NCBI GenBank assembly: GCA_913052275.1
Contig: CAJXDX010000006.1
Coordinates: 1 to 23,048, forward strand
DNA length: 23,048 nucleotides
Direction of reading: 5' to 3'
From: an uncultured Pseudomonadota bacterium
GTDB lineage: Bacteria; SAR324; NAC60-12
In this document: in pieces, positions 7,617-14,200 of the stretch
Position numbering within the stretch: the stretch's first letter is position 1
Layout of the letters: every line of letters begins with the position of its first letter
Program-made: the position numbers and the translations under genes
Notes under the pieces: model-generated
Databases searched by the model: none
Seen by the model: the letters and a program-made list of their open reading frames with translations, nothing else
What the model was told of the DNA's origin: nothing

Positions 7617-8210
7617 TCATTCACTCCCTGATTCCAGCTTGGAATCCATAAACTCAATAAGTTCCGGACTGGCCCAGTCTCGTATGCCCAGAGCTCTCCC
7701 AATGATGACTCCTTCTGGATTAATTAAATAAGTGATAGGAATATTCTGGACTCCATACAGGCGTGCTATTTCCAACTTTGTATCAGCAACCATTGGAAAA
7801 GTAAATCCATGCTTTTCGGCAAACTTGCTGATACTGCTTTTGTCCTCGCCCATTCCTACAGCCAGCACAATCAGCTTTTTTGATCCCATTTGCTGATACG
7901 CTTTTTCAAGATCTGGCATTTCTTTTAAACAAGGTACACACCATGTGGCCCAGAAATTCAAAAGCACAAAACGGTGATGATAGTCCTTTAAATTTATAGT
8001 GCTTCCATCCTTTAGTTCACCTGTGAAATCATGGGCCTCGATCCATATTGATGGTGGAGTAATCCGTAGGCTTTTAAGTAACTTTCTGTCTTCATCTGTT
8101 AAGTCAGCCTTTTTGCTGTGTGCCGTAGCAGAAGCAAATGCAAACAAAGACAAAAAAAGTATCAGGCTGTAGCGGAATATTTTTGGAAGAATTAATTTTT
8201 TGCTGCTCAT
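7617..8210 (-). CDS. Exported thioredoxin-fold protein, TlpA/ResA-like
   Basis: This is a membrane-anchored or periplasmic thiol-disulfide oxidoreductase of the TlpA/ResA/DsbE group. Such proteins usually reduce apocytochrome c or other periplasmic thiols. From the ATG at 8210 it has 197 residues. Residues 1-30 are a signal peptide or anchor (MSSKKLILPK, then a Leu/Phe core, then ASATA). The domain runs from about residue 52 to the end. FWATWCVPC carries the redox pair Cys91/Cys94, and the cis-proline is Pro158 in NIPITYLI. Before the active site, DGSTINLKDYHHRFVLLNFW is the standard AhpC/TSA-type lead-in. A TTG at 8222 is a possible longer start. It has its own promoter. No cytochrome maturation genes are near, so the substrate is unknown. 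Confidence 0.88.
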   Translation of the reverse strand: MSSKKLILPKIFRYSLILFLSLFAFASATAHSKKADLTDEDRKLLKSLRITPPSIWIEAHDFTGELKDGSTINLKDYHHRFVLLNFWATWCVPCLKEMPDLEKAYQQMGSKKLIVLAVGMGEDKSSISKFAEKHGFTFPMVADTKLEIARLYGVQNIPITYLINPEGVIIGRALGIRDWASPELIEFMDSKLESGSE

Positions 8211-8244
8211 CAATGACTTCAAATATTTTTTTACTTAAAACCCC

Positions 8245-8273
8245 ATTTTACTTGAAAATATGGTGCTTCTCAA
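8245..8273 (-). promoter_or_regulatory. Promoter of the thioredoxin-fold gene
   Basis: On the minus strand there is a -35 box TTGAGA (8268-8273, 5 of 6), a 17-bp spacer and a -10 box TAAAAT (8245-8250, 5 of 6). The -10 box ends 34 nt before the ATG at 8210. It lies between the glycosyltransferase stop (8289) and the thioredoxin-fold gene, so the latter need not depend on read-through. Confidence 0.7.
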
Positions 8274-8288
8274 TTCGTTGTGTCATAT

Positions 8289-9359
8289 TCAGTCAAAACA
8301 GGCAGATGCAGCAGGCCAGTTATAAATCACCCTTACAAAATCAGTGTTTTCAATAAAATCCAGTTTCCGTAATAATTCAGCAAATGCTCTTTGTCCCTCG
8401 GAATCTCCAATGGCCAGCAATATTAAAGCATCCCTGAATTTATCCAGAAATTCGGCTGGAGGCAAATCACGGAAACCCCACGCGGGCCATGATTTTACCT
8501 TTCTATCAGGAGGTCCGGGACGGTTATCTACATAACCAAGGATTTTAACCCCCCGTTTTTCAAAACTATGTGCAGCCTGACGTCCAGTGGGGCCTGAACC
8601 TGCAATCAGCACTCCCCGACGATTTTTGAGCAAACCATATTCCAGCATGTAGTGTGCTTTTGCCTCAAACATTGCAGGACGCTTATATATTGATTCAACC
8701 CTGGAAAGACGTCCGGATGCATGAAATTTTTGCACGAGCTTTTCCGGATGTTTCGCCAGTTTTGCACCTTCTTTGTATGCCCTTAAAATAAAGTCGTAAT
8801 CCTCCGCCCAGGGATTGGTGGAGTAACCTCCGAGCTTGTTGAACAGGTGACGTGTGGCAAAAAATGTGGGATGTGCTATAGGACATTCCGCGAATAAATC
8901 ACATACAATCTGTTGATGGGAAATCAGGGAATTGCTCCATGACTGGTACTTTTCAATGCTCTCCGTAATCCTCCCCGAATCGGTAAAACCCTCCATCCTG
9001 CAGCCTGTCAGTTCCAGCTCCGGATTACTTATCATTAATTTAAGCTGCTTTTCCAGTCTGGTTTTATCCATCCTGTCGTCTGCGTCCATGCGGGCTATGT
9101 ATTGCCCATGGCACTCAGCCAGTCCAGTGTTAAGGGCAGATATGATGCCCTTGGGCTTAGTGTGAATCACGCGTATTCTGGAATCCCTTTGAGAAGCTTC
9201 TTTAAGCAGTTCAGCAGTTGTATCGGTTGATCCGTCATCAACGATAACAAGTTCGATCTCGGTAAGGGTTTGAGATAAAATATCCTCGAGACAGCCCGGC
9301 AGAAAAGAGGCTTCATTTCGTACCGGCATCAACACGGAAATTAGTGGATTGGATTTCAA
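8289..9359 (-). CDS. Family-2 glycosyltransferase fused to Rossmann-like domain
   Basis: The 356-residue protein has a GT-A glycosyltransferase domain at about residues 1-225. Its marks are SVLMPVRNEASFLPGCL (8-24), IVDDGSTDTT (39-48), the metal-binding MDADD (91-95) and WAEDYDF (184-190), where the catalytic base is expected. It should move a sugar from a nucleotide sugar to a surface-glycan acceptor at the cytoplasmic face. Residues about 245-345 form a second domain: GVLIAGSGPTGRQAAHSF has a GxGxxG loop, and GYVDNRPG places an acidic residue at the end of strand 2, as in NAD(P)- or nucleotide-binding folds. The start is TTG, 2 nt after the preceding stop, because the next ATG lies inside the first strand. 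Coupling to the carboxypeptidase gene suggests envelope function. Acceptor and sugar are unknown. Confidence 0.87.
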   Translation of the reverse strand: MKSNPLISVLMPVRNEASFLPGCLEDILSQTLTEIELVIVDDGSTDTTAELLKEASQRDSRIRVIHTKPKGIISALNTGLAECHGQYIARMDADDRMDKTRLEKQLKLMISNPELELTGCRMEGFTDSGRITESIEKYQSWSNSLISHQQIVCDLFAECPIAHPTFFATRHLFNKLGGYSTNPWAEDYDFILRAYKEGAKLAKHPEKLVQKFHASGRLSRVESIYKRPAMFEAKAHYMLEYGLLKNRRGVLIAGSGPTGRQAAHSFEKRGVKILGYVDNRPGPPDRKVKSWPAWGFRDLPPAEFLDKFRDALILLAIGDSEGQRAFAELLRKLDFIENTDFVRVIYNWPAASACFD

Positions 9360-9361
9360 GA

Positions 9362-10588
9362 TCAGATGCTGGAAAAATCTGTTGCAAGGAGAATATCCCG
9401 GATTTTTTCGCGATGATTTTTTTGCTGATTGAGCAGGATCACAAAATACAGCGGATCGCTTGTAGATAAATAACCGGCCATGCTGTATACCCCCCTGAGA
9501 GTTCCGGTTTTATATGGGATCTTTTTTTCTTTTGGAAGCAGATGCTTATATGGAACAAAAGCTTTAAGCAGTAACAGAACTGCATCTGGCGTCAAACGGT
9601 TTTTTCTGGAGATTCCGGAACCTTCAGCAATGCGGAATTGATCTGCGGAGATGCCGAGTTCCTTTGTTAAATATTCTTCAACTGCAAGCCTGCCTTTTTT
9701 GAGTGAGGCAGGAGATCCAAAACGCTTCATGCCGGTAGTGAGTAAAAGCTGATTCGCGGTGAAGTTGTTTGAATATAGCATCATCCCCGCGATCAGATCC
9801 TGTAGATTCAGGTTGTTGTAGTGCCTGTAAACAAGTTGTCCAGCTGAGCTGACCTGTCGCAAACTAACCTTCCTGTTTTTGAATGATAGACCATGCCTGA
9901 GAAAAATTGTCTGTAGCAATTCACCTGCATAAGCAAAACCTGAATCCGGAGGTATGCTTACACGGTGAATGCCCGAGGGCAGTTTTTTGCCTAAATGTTT
10001 TGCAAATGGAGTCAGTGGCGTCTGTTCTTCAGCTGAAGAAATAGCGCCATTTTTGTCAACTTTCAGATTAACCGTGTTGAAATTCACTACCAGTGCTCCG
10101 TTACGTGCGTCATAGGGATTCAGGGAATATTTAAGTCCGGGAATTTGAATATTTTCTTCAAAAAGTGAGGTGTCGAAAAACAGGCCCTGGGATATTTTAG
10201 GCACAGCTGGCAGGTCACTTAACCTCTCAGCTATTTTTTGCCATTCTTCTGAAACCAGAAAGGGATCTCCATGTCCTCGTATGCCCAGCTCATTATTCTG
10301 ATCCATATAAAATTCTGTGCTGAATCTGAATTGAGAACCAAAATAATGCAGGGCTGCAAGCGCCGTGGCGTATTTTTGAACTGATGCAGGTACCAGCAGG
10401 GAATTTTGTTTAGGAGGGTATCGATATAATATCCACTTATCACTGGCGACGGTTACACTGCCATTCTTTACCAGTTTGCTAAACTTTTTGTCCAACTCTG
10501 CTTTAAAGGGAGTTGCTGCCCACAAAACATTTGAAAACAAGATATAAATACATGCAGCAAGTATCGTTAAAAGTGTTTTCTCTTGCAC
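9362..10588 (-). CDS. D-alanyl-D-alanine carboxypeptidase, PBP4/DacB family
   Basis: This is a peptidase-family S13 penicillin-binding protein that trims or cuts peptidoglycan cross-links in the periplasm. From the GTG at 10588 it has 408 residues. The signal peptide is MQEK-TLLTILAACIYILFSNVLWA. The three penicillin-binding motifs are SVQK (69-72), SNN (273-275) and KTG (360-362); NGALVVNFNTVNL is also typical of DacB. An ATG at 10651 adds 21 residues, but it would overlap the leuB start by two bases and spoil the signal peptide, so GTG is preferred. Neither start has a strong ribosome site. It is shorter than E. coli DacB (477 residues). The glycosyltransferase gene follows after 2 nt. Confidence 0.88.
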   Translation of the reverse strand: MQEKTLLTILAACIYILFSNVLWAATPFKAELDKKFSKLVKNGSVTVASDKWILYRYPPKQNSLLVPASVQKYATALAALHYFGSQFRFSTEFYMDQNNELGIRGHGDPFLVSEEWQKIAERLSDLPAVPKISQGLFFDTSLFEENIQIPGLKYSLNPYDARNGALVVNFNTVNLKVDKNGAISSAEEQTPLTPFAKHLGKKLPSGIHRVSIPPDSGFAYAGELLQTIFLRHGLSFKNRKVSLRQVSSAGQLVYRHYNNLNLQDLIAGMMLYSNNFTANQLLLTTGMKRFGSPASLKKGRLAVEEYLTKELGISADQFRIAEGSGISRKNRLTPDAVLLLLKAFVPYKHLLPKEKKIPYKTGTLRGVYSMAGYLSTSDPLYFVILLNQQKNHREKIRDILLATDFSSI

Positions 10589-10649
10589 AAGCCGTAGCGT
10601 CTCATTACGATAAATTGTCCATAAAAAATACTTAAAAAAGATACTGATC

Positions 10650-11732
10650 ATGACTACTAAGAAAATTCTTATTACACCTGGGGACGGGATTGGTCCCGAA
10701 GTTACAGAACAGGCTGTTCAAATTTTAAAACAAGTTGCTCCGCTTTTTGACATTCAGCTTGATTTAACCGAAAAGCCAGTCGGGGGCATTGCTTATGATT
10801 TAACAGGCACACCTCTTCCTGATGAAACATTGAATGCCGCAAAAATTTCTGATGCGGTGCTGCTTGGTGCAGTAGGCGGACCTAAATGGGAACCGCTTGA
10901 TTTTTCAGTTCGTCCGGAGCGGGGACTGCTGAAGCTTCGTTCGGAGCTGGAATTGTACGCAAATTTACGTCCTGCTGCAATATACGGGGATCTGGTAAAT
11001 GCTTCAACACTTAAAGCTGAAGTTGTTGATGGTGCCGACCTGATGGTGGTGCGTGAATTAACCGGAGGGATTTATTTCGGAACCCCTCGCGGAGTTGAAG
11101 AGCGCAACGGTGAGCGGGTGGGCTTCAACACACTTGTTTATTCAGAATCCGAAATCCGACGTATTGCTAAAGTAGGCTTTGAGACGGCAATGAAGCGGAG
11201 AAAGAAACTGACTTCAGTGGACAAGGCAAATGTGCTGGAATCTACTGAGTTCTGGCGTGAAATTGTAACTGATGTGGGCACTAATTTTCCAGAAGTGGAA
11301 CTCAGTCATATGTATGTTGACAATGCGGCCATGCAGATTATACGAGATCCAAAGCAGTTTGATACAATGGTTACAACTAATATGTTCGGCGACATAATCA
11401 GCGATGCTGCAGCAATGATGACGGGTTCATTGGGGATGCTGCCCTCTGCCAGCATAGGAGGTGAAATCGGCATGTATGAGCCTGTGCATGGTTCTGCCCC
11501 GGACATAACAGGTGAGGATAAGGCCAATCCGCTGGCAATGATTCTTTCTGTAGGCATGATGATGCGCTACTCCTTTAATCTGACAGAAGCAGATGAAATG
11601 ATAAAAAAGGCAGTGGTGGACACACTGGAAAAATACCGCACAGTTGACATTATGGCAGAAGGAAAAATACAGATTGGTTGCCGGGAAATGGGAGAAAAAG
11701 TTCTTCAATCTCTTGAACAAAATAATTCTTGA
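10650..11732 (+). CDS. leuB: 3-isopropylmalate dehydrogenase
   Basis: The enzyme oxidises and decarboxylates (2R,3S)-3-isopropylmalate with NAD+ in leucine biosynthesis, in the cytoplasm. It has 360 residues, the normal length. Family marks in order are GDGIGPEVTEQAV near the start, LLGAVGGPKWE, the substrate arginines in LRSELELYANLRPA, RELTGGIYFGTPRG (catalytic Tyr), VDKANVLESTEFWREI (catalytic Lys), and YVDNAAMQII with MFGDIISDAAAMMTGSLGMLPSAS (metal-binding aspartates). EPVHGSAPDITGEDKANP is the NAD-binding loop. The LGAVGGPKW and RELTGGIYFG forms favour LeuB over isocitrate dehydrogenase. No leuA, leuC or leuD is in the window. The promoter must lie inside the 5' part of the divergent carboxypeptidase gene, and no ribosome site is visible. 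Confidence 0.97.
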   Translation: MTTKKILITPGDGIGPEVTEQAVQILKQVAPLFDIQLDLTEKPVGGIAYDLTGTPLPDETLNAAKISDAVLLGAVGGPKWEPLDFSVRPERGLLKLRSELELYANLRPAAIYGDLVNASTLKAEVVDGADLMVVRELTGGIYFGTPRGVEERNGERVGFNTLVYSESEIRRIAKVGFETAMKRRKKLTSVDKANVLESTEFWREIVTDVGTNFPEVELSHMYVDNAAMQIIRDPKQFDTMVTTNMFGDIISDAAAMMTGSLGMLPSASIGGEIGMYEPVHGSAPDITGEDKANPLAMILSVGMMMRYSFNLTEADEMIKKAVVDTLEKYRTVDIMAEGKIQIGCREMGEKVLQSLEQNNS

Positions 11733-13015
11733 GTTCTGTTGTTAGAAAGTTCAATTTTTTTTTGTTAAGGATCCGCTACCAGGGATTTCGTCTTTGGCAG
11801 CACAATGTAAGATTTATTGAAAACTTACTTGAGTCCCTGATGCGGCGCTGGCTGCTGAAGGGGGAATTACTGCATACTTTTGTTAACAATTCACAACCTT
11901 ATCTTCATAGTGAAAAACAGGCTGTAATTAATAATGGCAAAACACGGAAAGTAATTTTTTTTACATTCCGCACGCTGCATTTTCTGGATTGGTTTGCCCC
12001 TATTCACTTAGCTCTGGACAGGTTATTTCCTGAAAAATATGAGGTATTTTACATCAACTTTGGTGCAACGCTGCATCGGATTGGGGCAGGTATTGAGTAT
12101 ATTCGCTATCACCGAAAGGTGGAAGAACGTATGCTGCTGCTGGGGGTTTCTCCTTTGCGACATTTTTCTCACCAGGAGCTGGCAGAATATTCTTCAATTC
12201 CGGAACCTGCAGTCCACCTGACCTGTGAGTCAATCAGGCAGGAAACTTTTTCGGCTCCGGAAAGAATTTATCTTCCCCACTATGCTCTTCCCAAAGCCAT
12301 TGATACAGGGTTGCCGGAAAATATTCGCTTCAATCATGTGTTCCTTCCCACACGACCACCATACACTTACCAGCAGCTGAATCAAAAGTTTCCCGGCAAT
12401 GTTAAAGTCCATTCTGTTGGATATCCAAAACTTCATGCTGTTCACAGCAATGTACTATGTTTCAAAGATGATGAGCGCCCTGTGGTGATTTATGCTCCGT
12501 CTCTGGAGATTAAATTGCTTTTTGATGCCCTGGACAAAGGGTTGCTGGATATTATAAAAAAACTGACTCAATATTTGTTCGTGATTAAGCTGCATCCCTC
12601 ACTTGCTTCAAGAAGACACTATGTTACTTCATTTATCAGCCGGCAGCTTAAAGATGCTGAACACATTCAATTCAATGATCTGGCAGGGATCCAGGAACTG
12701 GCAGAAGAATCATCAATCATGATTACTGATTATGGCAGTGCTGGGGGCGAGTATCGGATGGGATTTGGCCGCCGCATCATTTGTCTGAAAGTGCCTGAAG
12801 AATATGAAGGAGGGGCGGATTTGCGTTTCAGGGATGATTTCGCGGACGCGGTTTGTGAAGTCGGGGAATTGGAGCTGGTGATTGAGTCTGTAATTAATAA
12901 AGGGAATATTTCTTTTTCAGAACTGCAGGATATGCGAGAGAAAGTGCTCAGTTTTCCTGATGCTGCTGACGAAGCAGCAGCCAGGACAATCAACGAAATC
13001 TGTTCAAGTCGATGA
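11729..13015 (+). CDS. CDP-glycerol glycerophosphotransferase-like (TagB/TagF) protein
   Basis: The 428-residue protein resembles the catalytic domain that transfers glycerol-phosphate or ribitol-phosphate from CDP donors in wall teichoic acid synthesis. The match is to the C-terminal half: VVIYAPSLE (252-260), VIKLHPS (285-291), then IQELAEESSIMITDYGSAGGEY (321-342), corresponding to the YAPTWR, KLHP and ITDYSS signatures of the family. The Ser of ITDYSS is Gly here. Residues 1-65 are basic and amphipathic and may touch the membrane. HFSHQELAEYSS and FNHVFLPTRPPYTY are unassigned middle segments. It starts with TTG overlapping the leuB stop (TTGA). A run of nine T (11755-11763) lies near the start. 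Its 3' end overlaps the convergent cupin gene by 12 bp. The donor and acceptor are not known; family membership is moderately sure. Confidence 0.65.
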   Translation: MSSVVRKFNFFLLRIRYQGFRLWQHNVRFIENLLESLMRRWLLKGELLHTFVNNSQPYLHSEKQAVINNGKTRKVIFFTFRTLHFLDWFAPIHLALDRLFPEKYEVFYINFGATLHRIGAGIEYIRYHRKVEERMLLLGVSPLRHFSHQELAEYSSIPEPAVHLTCESIRQETFSAPERIYLPHYALPKAIDTGLPENIRFNHVFLPTRPPYTYQQLNQKFPGNVKVHSVGYPKLHAVHSNVLCFKDDERPVVIYAPSLEIKLLFDALDKGLLDIIKKLTQYLFVIKLHPSLASRRHYVTSFISRQLKDAEHIQFNDLAGIQELAEESSIMITDYGSAGGEYRMGFGRRIICLKVPEEYEGGADLRFRDDFADAVCEVGELELVIESVINKGNISFSELQDMREKVLSFPDAADEAAARTINEICSSR

Positions 13016-13381
13016 GTCATTTTCCCTGTTAACCGATTCAGGAGAAAATGCCGGAATGCAGACAGACCAGTATTCTGCTTCTTCTTCAAATGGGTTTGAG
13101 TATTGCACCCTTACGCCTTTTCGCACCAGCAGTGATTCACCGGATTTAAGTGTTACTGTTTCTCCGTTTATTTCAATTTGTTTGCGCCCGCGCACCATAA
13201 GGGTGTATTCATCAAATTCCGGATTCTGATGCGGTTCACTCCATCCCGGAGGTGCAACCATGTGCGCCACGCTTAAATTGGTTTCATCAGTAGCTATACG
13301 TCCAACATGCTCTTCAATCAGTTTACCGTCTGTTGTGGGAACAACAAAAGGTGCCTGCTGCAAAAAAAAATTTTCACTCAT
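13004..13381 (-). CDS. Single-domain cupin protein
   Basis: This is a 125-residue small beta-barrel protein. The first cupin motif is PGWSEPHQNPEFDEYTLMVRG (45-65), with a single histidine where most cupins have HxH. The second is SGESLLVRKGVRVQYSNP, where the usual second-motif histidine is replaced by glutamine. The metal site is therefore incomplete, and a binding or isomerase-like role is as likely as oxygenase chemistry. The start has a good ribosome site (AGGA, 8-nt gap). It lies 21 bp after the nucleotidyltransferase gene, so it may serve the same pathway, for example on an activated sugar or polyol. Substrate unknown. Confidence 0.8.
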   Translation of the reverse strand: MSENFFLQQAPFVVPTTDGKLIEEHVGRIATDETNLSVAHMVAPPGWSEPHQNPEFDEYTLMVRGRKQIEINGETVTLKSGESLLVRKGVRVQYSNPFEEEAEYWSVCIPAFSPESVNRENDSST

Positions 13382-13402
13382 ATATTTGTCCTGTTAAAGT
13401 TG

Positions 13403-14194
13403 TTATTTAATTAACCTGGGGAATATTTCTTTCAGTGCCCTGTCATAATGAGACTGATCATCGATCTCTGTCCAAACAAGGTCCCCGACTCTTAAAAAAG
13501 GAATTTCAGTCTTTGAGCAAATATCAGAGATGCATTCTTCATAATGCCTGCTGCAAGGAAATTCAAGATGCGCCTCATGATAATCACACATTAGATTTAA
13601 AAGTTTGAGGGATATTTTGGAAATTCCAACCAGTTCTCCCTTTGCTGACAAACCGGGAAAAGGCTTTTTTGAAATTGCAGCAATTTCCCCTCTCACAATG
13701 CTGCCTGAGGTTATGGTGCCCGGTTGTTTCTCACACTTTTCTCCGTATATATATACCTCATCCCCGGAGCCTGTTTTACCTGAAGCCAGAACCACATCCG
13801 GACCTTCAAAATTTATCACAGAAGGCAAAGCACGAGATTCGTATAGCAGGTCTGACTCCAACAGCAAAAAATCCTCCTGCAGATAATTCTGTGCCACAAA
13901 GAGGGAGTGCATACTGCCGGTCTCCTCGAATTGCTTACTGTGAACAAATTCAAGCTCAGGTATGTCTGCCTGTTGCTGAAGATGTTCATGATAAAGCGAT
14001 TCCTGGAAACCAGTCACAATAATCACACGATCTATGCCCTCATTTTTCAAACTTTCCAGAGAACGAGAGATCAATGATTTGCCTCCAATTTCCAGCAATC
14101 CTTTTGGAAGAAGACCCGTCACATTTCGCAGCCGAATACCCATTCCTGCCGCAAGGATGACGGCGGTGCTGATTTTTGAATATGAGGAAGTCAT
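13403..14194 (-). CDS. Nucleotidyltransferase, LicC-like (phosphocholine/polyol-phosphate cytidylyltransferase family)
   Basis: The enzyme should join a nucleoside monophosphate, probably CMP, to a small phosphorylated alcohol or sugar. Its 263 residues form one NTP-transferase domain. AVILAAGMGIRL (11-22) is the nucleotide loop, LPKGLLEIGGKSLI (29-42) has the conserved Lys, DRVIIVTGF (55-63) is the next strand, GSMHSLFVA (93-101) corresponds to the NNIYSL region of LicC, and LLLESDLLYE (110-119) carries Asp115, the likely metal ligand. Later segments (LVGISKIS, WTEIDDQSHYDRA) also fit LicC/PntC-type enzymes. It follows the ABC exporter by 6 bp and precedes the cupin by 21 bp. A TagB-like transferase gene, whose family uses CDP donors, lies across the convergent junction. 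The exact substrate cannot be read from sequence. Confidence 0.8.
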   Translation of the reverse strand: MTSSYSKISTAVILAAGMGIRLRNVTGLLPKGLLEIGGKSLISRSLESLKNEGIDRVIIVTGFQESLYHEHLQQQADIPELEFVHSKQFEETGSMHSLFVAQNYLQEDFLLLESDLLYESRALPSVINFEGPDVVLASGKTGSGDEVYIYGEKCEKQPGTITSGSIVRGEIAAISKKPFPGLSAKGELVGISKISLKLLNLMCDYHEAHLEFPCSRHYEECISDICSKTEIPFLRVGDLVWTEIDDQSHYDRALKEIFPRLIK

Positions 14195-14200
14195 TCAAAA

